Assembly (NCBI GenBank): GCA_029210465.1
Contig: JARGDL010000007.1
Coordinates: forward strand, 1-64,000
Direction of reading: 5' to 3'
From: Stygiobacter electus
GTDB taxonomy: Bacteria > Bacteroidota > Ignavibacteria > Ignavibacteriales > Melioribacteraceae
DNA: 64,000 bases
The translations under genes were made by a program, and so were the position numbers. The notes under the pieces were generated by a model, which saw nothing but the letters and a program-made list of their open reading frames with translations, was not told the DNA's origin and ran no database searches. Positions 26,853-35,706 of this stretch are shown here, in pieces; position 1 is the first letter of the stretch; every line of letters begins with the position of its first letter.

Positions 26853-27466
26853 AAGAAATTAAAAAAATATATTATGCTACGCCAGCTTTATTAGCTGTTT
26901 TATTAATAGCTTCTAACTTTTTAAATGCTGATTTATTTAAAGCCGGTTTTCAAAATTTTTCAGTTTGGTTTGTCTTATCTGTTTTCAGTTTTGCCGTGGG
27001 ATGGTTAACAAACAAAACTCTTGGTTATAACTACGGAGGTAAATTAATATTCGCTATAATAGTCGCTTCCTCTGTATTCAGCATAATTTTAGTAACTTTA
27101 TTCAGAGAGTATTTTGGATTAAATGATTTGCTTGTTGAAAGTTTAATTCTTTTTATCTTAAGAAACATTGCTTTAGGTTCTATGGCTTTTTTTGGGATGG
27201 TTGTTTGTGAATTATTGTTACTTCAAAAAGAATTAGTAAAAAATTCAAATAAAGAAGATGAAGTAAAAAAAACACTAATTAATGCACAGAGAGAAGCACA
27301 AATTGCAATTGAAGAAGCAAAACTAAAAGCTGATAAAATGCTTTTTGAAGTTCAAAAAAATTTGAATGAAATGATTGAAAGGAAAAATCAAGTTGAGAGA
27401 AGATTAAAAGAATTCATTCAAACAGAAAGAGAATTATTAAAACAATATGAAAAAGATGAAGAATAA
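26849..27466 (+). CDS. Membrane protein with C-terminal coiled coil
   Basis: The 205-residue protein has about four membrane spans (residues 8-125) and then an Ala/Glu/Lys-rich coiled coil (about 130-205). The start is TTG at 26849, overlapping the PNP stop (TTGA). No family is recognised. The coiled coil (AQREAQIAIEEAKLKADKML) resembles the heptads of the DivIVA protein two genes upstream. Together with tight coupling, this suggests the two might meet at the membrane; that is inference only. It lies 24 bases upstream of ileS. Confidence 0.7.
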   Translation: MKEIKKIYYATPALLAVLLIASNFLNADLFKAGFQNFSVWFVLSVFSFAVGWLTNKTLGYNYGGKLIFAIIVASSVFSIILVTLFREYFGLNDLLVESLILFILRNIALGSMAFFGMVVCELLLLQKELVKNSNKEDEVKKTLINAQREAQIAIEEAKLKADKMLFEVQKNLNEMIERKNQVERRLKEFIQTERELLKQYEKDEE

Positions 27467-27490
27467 TTAATAACAATTACAGAGATAAAT

Positions 27491-30400
27491 ATGTTTAAAC
27501 AATTTGAAGAAAAAATAAGTTATCCAAAGATCGAAGAATCGATATTAAAATTTTGGAAAGAAAATCAAATTTTTGAAAAAAGTATTTCATTGAGGGATGA
27601 AAAAAATTCATTTACATTTTATGAAGGTCCACCAACAGTTAATGGTCGTCCAGGAATTCATCACGTTATGGCAAGAACTCTTAAAGATTTAGTTTGCCGT
27701 TACAAAACTATGACAGGTTATCAAGTTCATCGCAAAGCTGGCTGGGATACTCACGGATTACCAATTGAAATTGCTCTCGAAAAAGAATTAAATTTTTCTC
27801 AAAAAAGTGATATAGAAAAATATGGTGTTGCAGAGTTCAATAAAAAAGCTAAAGATCTTGTTTATCATCATATTGAAATGAAGGAAGGATGGCGCACTTT
27901 AACTGAAAGAATGGGCTATTGGATTAATCTTGATGAAGCTTATATAACATGCACAAATGAATACATTGAATCTGTTTGGTGGTCATTAAAAGAGCTTTAT
28001 AAAAAAGGATTAATTTATAAAGGATTTAAAATTGTCCCTCAATGCCCACATTGCGAAACTCCACTTTCATCTCATGAACTTGCTCTTGGTTACGATGAAG
28101 TGAATGATCCTAATGTTTATATAAAATTCAAACTTAAAGATGAAGATGCAAGTATTTTAGTTTGGACTACTACACCTTGGACATTAATTTCAAATGTTGC
28201 TCTCGCTGTTGGAGAAGATATTGACTATGTGAAAATCAAAACAGAAAAACATGGTGTTTTATATTTAGCCAAAGCAAGACTTTCAGTTATAAAAGAAGAT
28301 TTTGAAATTATTGAAGAATTAAAGGGTAAAGCACTTTTAGGAAAAGAATACGTACCATTATTTAATTACATTCCAGTTGATAAAAAAGCTTGGTATGTAA
28401 TTTCAGGTGATTTTGTAAGTACAGAAGATGGGTCTGGTGTTGTTCATATAGCTCCAGCTTTTGGTGCAGATGACTATGAAGTTTCAAAAAAATATGATTT
28501 GCCTTTTATTCAACCAGTTACAAAAAGTGGAAGATTTACTGATCAGGTTACAGATTTTGCTGGCAGATTAGTTAAATCAATTCAATTCCAAACACATGAA
28601 GAAAAAGGTGTTGATCCAGATATTATTAAAAATCTAAAAGAGCGCGGATTAATTTATCGTGCTGGAAATGATTATACTCACTCATATCCACATTGCTGGC
28701 GCTGTGATAATCCATTAATTTATTATGCAAGAGATAGTTGGTACATTCGTACAACTGAAATTGCAAATAGAATGATTGAATTGAACAAAACAATTAACTG
28801 GTGCCCGCCAGAAGTTGGTGCAGGTCGTTTTGGAAATTGGCTTGAAGAAAATAAAGATTGGTCTTTATCCCGTGATAGATATTGGGGAACGCCACTTCCT
28901 ATTTGGCTAAATGAAGATGGCGATATGATCGTTGTCGGTTCAATTGAAGAATTAAAGGAAGGTTTTGTTGAGAGAGATGGAAATAAAATCTTTGTTAAAG
29001 ATTTACCAAAAGATGAAATTGATTTACATAAACCATTCGTTGATGAAGTTAAATTTGAAAAAGATGGAAAAATCTATACACGCACACCTGAACTAATTGA
29101 TGTTTGGTATGATAGCGGTTCAATGCCTTTTGCTCAATGGCATTATCCTTTTGAGAACAAAGAAATTTTTGAATCAAACTTCCCAGCAGATTTTATTTGT
29201 GAAGGAATTGATCAAACACGTGGTTGGTTCTATACTTTGCATGCAATTGCTACATTGGTTTTTGATAACGTTGCTTATAAAAATTTAATTGTAAATGAAT
29301 TAATACTTGATAAAAATGGATTGAAGATGTCAAAAAGTCGCGGTAATGTTATAGATCCATTTTTAATGTTCGATAAATATGGTGTTGATGCTACTCGCTG
29401 GTATTTAGTTACAACTTCTCCGCCATGGAAACCAACTCTATTTGATGAAGAAGGAATTGTAGAAGTTCAACGTAAATTTTTTGGTACTCTTGTTAATACT
29501 TATAATTTCTTTGCACTCTATGCAAACATTGATAAGTTCAATATGAGTGAAGAATTTATTCCATATTCTGAAAGACCTGAAATTGACAGATGGATTATTT
29601 CAAAACTACATTCGTTAGTAAAAGAATATACTGAGTTAATGGAAAGTTACGATGTTACAAAAGCTGCACGTCAAGTTTCAAATTTCACCATTGATCAACT
29701 TTCTAATTGGTATGTAAGAAGAAGTAGAAGAAGATTTTGGAAATCTGAAATTAATGCTAACAAACTATCAGCTTATCAAACTTTGTATGAATGTTTATTG
29801 ACTGTTACAAAATTAGCCGCACCATTTGCACCATTTATAACAGAAGAATTATACCAAAACTTGAACAATGTAACTAAAAAAGAAAATTATGAATCAGTCC
29901 ATTTGGCTTATATCCCAAAACCTAAATTTATAGATACTGAACTCGAAGAAAAAATGGAAATTGCTCAAAGAGTTGTTTATTTAACAAGATCAATTCGTGC
30001 AAAAAATAATTTAAAAGTTCGTCAACCACTTTTAAAAATGATGGTAGCAATTGATAAATCAAAAAGAGATGCGCTTAGTAAAATGGAAGATGTAATTCTT
30101 GAAGAAGTTAACATAAAAAAATTAATTATTCTCGATGATGATTCATCAATTGTAAATAAAACAGCAAAACCAAACTTTAAAGTAATAGGCCCAAAATATG
30201 GCAAGTTAGTTAAATCACTTACAAATGCTATTAAATTACTTGATGGTAATTCAATTGCTAAAATAGAAAAGGAAGGCGAGCTTGAATTAACTATTGAAAA
30301 TGAAAAAATAAAAATTACCAATGAAGATATTGAAATTGTTAGTCACGAAATTGAAGGTTGGTTAGTTGAAAGTGAAGAAGGAGTTACCGTTGCTGTTGAT

Positions 30401-30682
30401 ACAGAACTAAACGAAGATCTAATTGCTGAAGGTTATGCTCGTGAATTTGTAAACAGAATTCAAAACATGAGAAAAGATGCAAACTTTGATGTAATCGACA
30501 GAATTAAAGTTGCATACTTCTCTGATCAAAAATTATTTGATTACTTAAATAAATTTAATGATTATATTTCAAACGAAGTTTTAGCTGATGAAATTAATTT
30601 TAATTCTGATTTAGAAAAAGGATTTGAGCAGAATTTTCAAATAGCTGATTTTAATTGTAAAATCATTATTAAGAAAGTTTAA
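27491..30682 (+). CDS. ileS: Isoleucine--tRNA ligase
   Basis: A 1063-residue class I aminoacyl-tRNA synthetase. The HIGH-type motif appears as GIHHVM in NGRPGIHHVMAR, a form seen in the eukaryotic-like IleRS of Bacteroidota relatives, and the KMSKS loop is GLKMSKSRGN. The editing domain (WTTTPWTLISN...) and anticodon-binding region are complete. It charges tRNA-Ile and edits valine. Ahead of dksA, lspA and rluA on the same strand it forms a familiar cluster. The eukaryotic-like form is typically less sensitive to mupirocin, as known for the family but not tested here. Confidence 0.96.
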   Translation: MFKQFEEKISYPKIEESILKFWKENQIFEKSISLRDEKNSFTFYEGPPTVNGRPGIHHVMARTLKDLVCRYKTMTGYQVHRKAGWDTHGLPIEIALEKELNFSQKSDIEKYGVAEFNKKAKDLVYHHIEMKEGWRTLTERMGYWINLDEAYITCTNEYIESVWWSLKELYKKGLIYKGFKIVPQCPHCETPLSSHELALGYDEVNDPNVYIKFKLKDEDASILVWTTTPWTLISNVALAVGEDIDYVKIKTEKHGVLYLAKARLSVIKEDFEIIEELKGKALLGKEYVPLFNYIPVDKKAWYVISGDFVSTEDGSGVVHIAPAFGADDYEVSKKYDLPFIQPVTKSGRFTDQVTDFAGRLVKSIQFQTHEEKGVDPDIIKNLKERGLIYRAGNDYTHSYPHCWRCDNPLIYYARDSWYIRTTEIANRMIELNKTINWCPPEVGAGRFGNWLEENKDWSLSRDRYWGTPLPIWLNEDGDMIVVGSIEELKEGFVERDGNKIFVKDLPKDEIDLHKPFVDEVKFEKDGKIYTRTPELIDVWYDSGSMPFAQWHYPFENKEIFESNFPADFICEGIDQTRGWFYTLHAIATLVFDNVAYKNLIVNELILDKNGLKMSKSRGNVIDPFLMFDKYGVDATRWYLVTTSPPWKPTLFDEEGIVEVQRKFFGTLVNTYNFFALYANIDKFNMSEEFIPYSERPEIDRWIISKLHSLVKEYTELMESYDVTKAARQVSNFTIDQLSNWYVRRSRRRFWKSEINANKLSAYQTLYECLLTVTKLAAPFAPFITEELYQNLNNVTKKENYESVHLAYIPKPKFIDTELEEKMEIAQRVVYLTRSIRAKNNLKVRQPLLKMMVAIDKSKRDALSKMEDVILEEVNIKKLIILDDDSSIVNKTAKPNFKVIGPKYGKLVKSLTNAIKLLDGNSIAKIEKEGELELTIENEKIKITNEDIEIVSHEIEGWLVESEEGVTVAVDTELNEDLIAEGYAREFVNRIQNMRKDANFDVIDRIKVAYFSDQKLFDYLNKFNDYISNEVLADEINFNSDLEKGFEQNFQIADFNCKIIIKKV

Positions 30683-30706
30683 TATTTTATAAAGTTGGAG
30701 GATTTA

Positions 30707-31354
30707 ATGGCTAAAAAAGCTGTAAAAAAAACTGACACAAAAAAAACTGCTGCTAAACCAAAAGTAAAAAAAGCGGCAAGCAAGCAAAAACCAGTTAATA
30801 AGAAAACAGTTAAAGAAAATAAAACTATAAAAAAACAATTAGCTAAAAAAGAAACTTCTAAAAGAGTGAAAAAAGAAACTAAGCCAAAAGCAACAAGACA
30901 AAAACATGTAGAAGTAATTTCTCCAACAAAAAAAGTAAAAAAGATTGTCGGCTATTCAACTAAAGATTTAAATGAATTTAAAAAGATTATTCTTGCTAAA
31001 AGAGATGAAATTATAGAACAACTTCAGGCATTAAAAGATCAAATGATGGATCCTTCAACTGGTCAGTATGTAAATGAGAATTCACCATATTCACTCCACA
31101 TGGCTGAGCAGGGGACAGATGCAATGGAACGTGAAAAATTATATCTGTGGGCTCAACGTGAAAATAAATTTTTAGGATATCTCGACGATGCTTTGCAAAG
31201 AATTGAAAATGGTACTTATGGAATTTGTATTGAATGTATTGACGAACCACAGAATTTATGTCCAACTTGTCCATTAATCCCTAAAGAAAGATTGCTTGCA
31301 GTTCCACATACTCAACATTGTTTACAAGTAAAACAAAAAATGAAAAATAAATAA
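30707..31354 (+). CDS. DksA/TraR-type regulator with lysine-rich N-terminal tail
   Basis: The 215-residue protein has two parts. Residues 1 to about 80 are a Lys/Ala/Thr tail resembling histone H1 or AlgP. Residues from about 85 on form a DksA/TraR domain with coiled-coil arms and a zinc finger (YGICIECIDEPQNLCPTCPL). DksA-type proteins enter the RNA polymerase secondary channel and tune transcription with ppGpp. The basic tail may bind DNA or RNA. GGAGG lies six bases before the ATG at 30707, so the four upstream codons of the open frame were dropped. It lies between ileS and lspA, as often seen in this phylum. Confidence 0.88.
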   Translation: MAKKAVKKTDTKKTAAKPKVKKAASKQKPVNKKTVKENKTIKKQLAKKETSKRVKKETKPKATRQKHVEVISPTKKVKKIVGYSTKDLNEFKKIILAKRDEIIEQLQALKDQMMDPSTGQYVNENSPYSLHMAEQGTDAMEREKLYLWAQRENKFLGYLDDALQRIENGTYGICIECIDEPQNLCPTCPLIPKERLLAVPHTQHCLQVKQKMKNK

Positions 31355-31365
31355 GGCGATTATAA

Positions 31366-32028
31366 TTGGCAGTTTTATACATTACTATATTCATTGTTCT
31401 TTTAGATCAAATTACTAAATTCATTGTCAAAGGAGGAACAATTCCTCTTCTAAATATTCATGTGCAGGGAATGGATTATGGCAGTAGCATAAATGTAATT
31501 GGTGATTTCTTTAAAATTACATTTGTTGAAAATCCCGGGCTTGCATTTGGAATTGATGTTAATGAAACATCTAAATTGTTACTTTCAATCTTCACATTAA
31601 TTGCAACAATAGGCATTTTCTATTATCTCTATAAATCAAGAAATGAAAAACTAATTGTTAGAATATCAATCGCTTTAATTCTTGGTGGTGCAATCGGAAA
31701 TTTAATTGATAGAACTTTCTATGGTGTTTTTTATGGTTATGCACCAATTTTTTATGGCAAAGTGGTTGACTTTCTAAACTTTGATTTTATTGATTTTACT
31801 ATTTTGGGGCGAACATATGAACGTTTCCCAATTTTTAATATTGCTGATTCGTCAGTTACAATTGGTGTAATTATGTTAATATTGTTTCACCACTCTAAAG
31901 AAAAAGAAAAAGTTGAAAGTGAATTAAGTAATAACACTTTAGTCGAAATTAAAAATGAAATTGATACTGAAAATGTAAGTATTGAAAAAGAAAGTAATGA
32001 CGAAAATAGTAACAGAAAAGAAGATTAA
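31366..32028 (+). CDS. lspA: Lipoprotein signal peptidase (signal peptidase II)
   Basis: A 220-residue inner-membrane aspartic peptidase that removes signal peptides of prolipoproteins. Four spans and both catalytic Asp motifs are present (GGAIGNLIDRTFYG and FPIFNIADSSVTIG). The C-terminal extension is about 40 charged residues, making it longer than the usual 160-170. The start is a TTG at 31366; no ATG lies near. Its substrates here would include the lipobox proteins of this window. The stop lies inside the rluA-family gene. Confidence 0.92.
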   Translation: MAVLYITIFIVLLDQITKFIVKGGTIPLLNIHVQGMDYGSSINVIGDFFKITFVENPGLAFGIDVNETSKLLLSIFTLIATIGIFYYLYKSRNEKLIVRISIALILGGAIGNLIDRTFYGVFYGYAPIFYGKVVDFLNFDFIDFTILGRTYERFPIFNIADSSVTIGVIMLILFHHSKEKEKVESELSNNTLVEIKNEIDTENVSIEKESNDENSNRKED

Positions 32029-32992
32029 AATTGAAGTTCCTGATGGAAAGAAAAAAGAAAGAATAGATGTATTTTTAACCAACTCTGTTGAAAATGCTAC
32101 TCGAACAAGAATTCAAAAATTAATAAAAGCGAATTGTGTAACTGTAAATGGAAATTTTGTAAAACCAAACTATCAAATTTCACCTAATGATGTTGTTGAA
32201 TTAACAATTCCTACAAATCCACGCCCCGAAGAAACAATCGCAGAAGATATACCACTTGATATTATTTACGAAGATGAATTTTTATTAATTGTTAATAAAC
32301 CGCCTGGAATGGTAGCTCATCCATCATTAGGAAATTACAGCGGGACACTTGTCAATGCTCTTCTTCATTACACAAATAAATTAAGTGAATTTCATGAAGA
32401 TAAATTTCGTCCTGGCATTGTCCATCGAATTGATAAAGACACAAGCGGATTACTTTTAATTGCAAAAGATGAATGGACTCATGCACAACTTGCTAAACAA
32501 TTTTATAATCATTCGATTGATAGAGAGTATTGGGCAGTATGTTGGGGAAAATTTAAGAATCAAAAAGGAGAAGTAATTGGAAATATTACTCGCTCAAATA
32601 AAGATAGAAAAATATTTACTGTCAGTGAAACAGAAGGGAAGTTTGCTCACACTTTTTATGAAGTAATTGAAGAATTTGAATTTACGAGTTTGATAAAACT
32701 AAAACTAAAAACAGGTCGCACTCACCAGATTCGAGTTCACATGTCCCATATAAAACATCCGATATTTGGTGATCCTACTTATGGTGGAAGAAAAATTTGT
32801 TATGGGTTTGAACTTCCGAAAATAAAACAACGCGTTGAAAATCTTTTAGAGATTATGCCTCGTCAAGCATTACATGCTAAAACTTTAGGATTCTATCATC
32901 CACATAAAAAAGAAAAAATATTTTTTGAATCAGAATTGCCAAATGATTTTAATATGTTGTTAGAAAAGCTTCGTCAAATTAAATCTTACTGA
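31997..32992 (+). CDS. RluA-family 23S rRNA pseudouridine synthase
   Basis: A 331-residue protein with an N-terminal S4 RNA-binding domain (about 20-80: RIDVFLTNSVENATRTRIQKLI) and a pseudouridine synthase domain. The catalytic Asp is in PGIVHRIDKDTSGLLL, and RTHQIRVHM follows. RluD is the likeliest specificity but RluA/RluC cannot be excluded. The first ATG in the frame is at 31997, inside lspA (32-base overlap). It converges on hydF, overlapping it by 14 bases at the 3' end. Confidence 0.92.
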   Translation: MTKIVTEKKIKIEVPDGKKKERIDVFLTNSVENATRTRIQKLIKANCVTVNGNFVKPNYQISPNDVVELTIPTNPRPEETIAEDIPLDIIYEDEFLLIVNKPPGMVAHPSLGNYSGTLVNALLHYTNKLSEFHEDKFRPGIVHRIDKDTSGLLLIAKDEWTHAQLAKQFYNHSIDREYWAVCWGKFKNQKGEVIGNITRSNKDRKIFTVSETEGKFAHTFYEVIEEFEFTSLIKLKLKTGRTHQIRVHMSHIKHPIFGDPTYGGRKICYGFELPKIKQRVENLLEIMPRQALHAKTLGFYHPHKKEKIFFESELPNDFNMLLEKLRQIKSY

Positions 32993-34205
32993 TATTATTC
33001 CATTCATTAATTGCTTCAGGAAATGGTTTTATAGCTCTTGGAATTGCGCCATGCATATATGAAATTGCAACACCATAATTCACAATTGGCACATTAGAAA
33101 ATTTTGCTTGTTTAATTCTTTGTTGCACCATCTTTCTTGTAAGCATACATCCACCACAATGAATGATAAGTTTATAATCTTTTAGATTTTCAGGGTAATC
33201 ATAACCTTGTGCATGTGTAATTTCTAAATCTTTTTTTGTGTGTAATCTTAACCATCTTGGAATTTTAATTTTTCCAATATCATCTTCTTGTTCATGATGT
33301 GTGCAAGCTTCTGCAATTAAAACTTTATCACCATTTTGTAATTCTTCAATTCTTTTTAACCCTTTTACGTATTCTACTAAATCACCTTTATATCTTGCCA
33401 TAAGAATAGAAAATGTTGTTAATGAAATGTCATCAGGAACATCTGCATTAACTCTCATTATAGCTTGGCTGTCAGTAACAACAAGTTTAGGTTTTTCATT
33501 TAATTTACTAAGAGCCGATCTTAATTCTTTATCTTTTGCTACAACAACAATTGAATCAACATCAAGTGATTCTCTTATAGTTTGGACTTGAGGTAAAATT
33601 AATCTTCCTTTTGGAGCACCTAAATCAATTGGAACAACAAGCACTACTACGTCATGTTGTTTAATTAAATCTGAGATTAAAGGAATATTTTCATCATTTG
33701 GTAAAAGTTTAATTATCTTTTCTTTTAACTCATAAATTCCATCATTAAATAAACAAGATACATTATGAAATTGAATTTTTAATGAATTTAGTTGTTCAAC
33801 TAAATTATAATTAATACCTAATTCAGATTTATTAATGACGGCAATGAAAGGAATTTCTAAATTTTTTAATTCAGCAAAAAGATTTTTTTCTTTTTCAGAT
33901 AATTCAGATTGAGAGTCAAGTACCACAATAGAAAAATCTGATTCAGTCAAAACTTTTATTGTTTTACTAATTCTTTTTTCACCAAGTTCACCAACATCAT
34001 CGATACCTGCAGTATCAATTAAAACTACTGGTCCAAAGGGCAAAAGTTCCATAGATTTTTTTACAGGATCAGTTGTAGTTCCGGGAACATCACTTACTAT
34101 TACTAATTCTTGCCCAATAAATTTATTCATTAAAGAAGATTTGCCCACATTTCTTCTTCCAACAAAAGAAATATGTAATCGTTCAGATTGCGTTACTTTA
34201 CTCAA
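32979..34205 (-). CDS. hydF: [FeFe]-hydrogenase H-cluster maturation GTPase HydF
   Basis: This 408-residue protein has an N-terminal GTPase domain (P-loop GRRNVGKSS, switch DVPGTTTDP, DTAG, NKSE). Its C-terminal part carries the HydF iron-sulfur ligands: CTHHE near residue 302 and HCGGCM near 350. HydF is the scaffold that receives the 2Fe subcluster built by HydE and HydG and delivers it to the hydrogenase. Neither HydE, HydG nor a hydrogenase is in the window. The start is TTG, overlapping the aspartase stop by eight bases, so the two genes are coupled. Confidence 0.93.
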   Translation of the reverse strand: MSKVTQSERLHISFVGRRNVGKSSLMNKFIGQELVIVSDVPGTTTDPVKKSMELLPFGPVVLIDTAGIDDVGELGEKRISKTIKVLTESDFSIVVLDSQSELSEKEKNLFAELKNLEIPFIAVINKSELGINYNLVEQLNSLKIQFHNVSCLFNDGIYELKEKIIKLLPNDENIPLISDLIKQHDVVVLVVPIDLGAPKGRLILPQVQTIRESLDVDSIVVVAKDKELRSALSKLNEKPKLVVTDSQAIMRVNADVPDDISLTTFSILMARYKGDLVEYVKGLKRIEELQNGDKVLIAEACTHHEQEDDIGKIKIPRWLRLHTKKDLEITHAQGYDYPENLKDYKLIIHCGGCMLTRKMVQQRIKQAKFSNVPIVNYGVAISYMHGAIPRAIKPFPEAINEWNNISKI

Positions 34206-35607
34206 TTTTTAATCCTAATTCTCTAATTAAAAAATTATAAACTTCGTCTTCATTCATAAGTTTACTTTTCGAAAGGGCTGTGATAAAATTAATATTTTCT
34301 TCTTCGGCATTCTTAACAATTCGTTGAATAGTTTCATACCCAAAAGTTGGGATTAGAAACGCAGCAATTGCAGTTGAGTTGATTAAATTGTTTTTACATT
34401 TTTCAACATTAGCAGTAATTCCATTAATGCATTTTTCAGCAAGGTTAATGTTGCTATCTCTTAAAAGTGAAAATGATTTTAACATCGTATGGGCAATTAA
34501 AGGCAAAAAGGCATTCAATTCTAAATTTCCACTGGAGACTAAATTTGAAATTAATACATCATTACTCTTAACTAATTCACATATCTGAATTGAGTTTTCA
34601 AGAATCACTGGATTTACTTTGCCTGGCATTATACTTGACCCTGCTTGCATAGGTGGCAGATTTATTTCTCCAATACCACCTTGTGGCCCGCTTGACATAA
34701 AACGTAAATCGTTACAAATTTTAATTACTGAAGTAGCTCCAGCTTTTACAATTCCATGGACCTCAACAAGCACATCATGATTTTGAGTTGCATCTATTAA
34801 GTCTTCACTTTTCGCTAAAGGAAGTTTAGTAATTTTTCTAAGAATATTATTTACGTTTAATACATATTCTTTCGGTGCAGCAACAGAATTTCCAATTGCA
34901 GTACCGCCAAGATTAACACTGCGTAATCTTTCTTCAGCATTATAAAGTCGCCATCTATCTCGTGCAATTGCTTGAGCATAAGCTCCAAATTCTTGACCAA
35001 GAGTAATTGGTACAGCATCTTGTAATTGGGTCCTTCCAATTTTAATTACATTTTTAAACTCATTTTCTTTTCTTTGTAAAGAATTTTGTAAAAGAGCAAA
35101 TGAATCTTGTAACTCCCGCAACATATTTATTAAAGCAATCTTTAATGCTGTTGGGAAAGTATCATTTGTTGATTGACTTAAATTAACATCATCTATTGGA
35201 TGAATTGATTTATAGTCCCCAAGTTCTTTCCCTAAAATCTTTAATGCTGTATTTGCAATTACTTCATTTATGTTCATGTTTAGAGAAGTCCCAGCACCTC
35301 CTTGTAAAGGATCAACTATTATTTTTTCATAAATACTATTCGAAATACCTTCAATACATGATTCAGTTTCAGTAATTAATTCTTTAATTGCTTTAGATAT
35401 TACTTCGTATTTCTCATTCGAAAGTAAACTACAATTATAATTGGTTTCAGCAGCTGCAAGTTTAACTTGTAAAAATCCCTTAATCAGATAAGGGTGAATT
35501 TTCTCTCCACTTGATGGAAAGTTATTTACACTTCTTAAACTGTGAATTCCATAATATGCCTCATCTGGAATTTCCAACTTTCCTAAAGAATCACTTTCAA
35601 TTCTCAT
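34198..35607 (-). CDS. aspA: Aspartate ammonia-lyase
   Basis: A 469-residue fumarase/aspartase-superfamily enzyme with the signature GSSIMPGKVNP and substrate-binding QSTNDTFPTALKIA. The phrase LQDAVPITLGQEF favours aspartase over fumarase but does not settle it. It would convert aspartate to fumarate and ammonia. It overlaps hydF by eight bases, and aspartase genes beside hydrogenase maturation genes are known in several bacteria. The reason is not established; the context suggests this copy may be devoted to maturation rather than general nitrogen metabolism. Confidence 0.88.
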   Translation of the reverse strand: MRIESDSLGKLEIPDEAYYGIHSLRSVNNFPSSGEKIHPYLIKGFLQVKLAAAETNYNCSLLSNEKYEVISKAIKELITETESCIEGISNSIYEKIIVDPLQGGAGTSLNMNINEVIANTALKILGKELGDYKSIHPIDDVNLSQSTNDTFPTALKIALINMLRELQDSFALLQNSLQRKENEFKNVIKIGRTQLQDAVPITLGQEFGAYAQAIARDRWRLYNAEERLRSVNLGGTAIGNSVAAPKEYVLNVNNILRKITKLPLAKSEDLIDATQNHDVLVEVHGIVKAGATSVIKICNDLRFMSSGPQGGIGEINLPPMQAGSSIMPGKVNPVILENSIQICELVKSNDVLISNLVSSGNLELNAFLPLIAHTMLKSFSLLRDSNINLAEKCINGITANVEKCKNNLINSTAIAAFLIPTFGYETIQRIVKNAEEENINFITALSKSKLMNEDEVYNFLIRELGLKIE

Positions 35608-35660
35608 AAAATCTTAAAAATTGTTATTTAAATATAGTTTTCATAAATGGATATAAAAAA

Positions 35661-35680
35661 ACCCGCTACTAGTAGCGGGT
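35661..35680 (-). terminator. Terminator of the cytochrome gene
   Basis: A perfect 20-base palindrome (ACCCGCTACTAGTAGCGGGT) is followed on the minus strand by a run of seven T. It lies between the cytochrome gene and the aspartase start, and in reverse has a T-poor flank, so it mainly serves the cytochrome. Confidence 0.85.
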
Positions 35681-35706
35681 TCTGAAAAAAATTTAATCAT
35701 GAAAAT

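Noticed and set aside
27491-30682. Odd HIGH motif (HHVM) in IleRS as a sign of an inactive enzyme
   Set aside because: The same form is known in eukaryotic-like IleRS of related bacteria, and KMSKS and all domains are intact.
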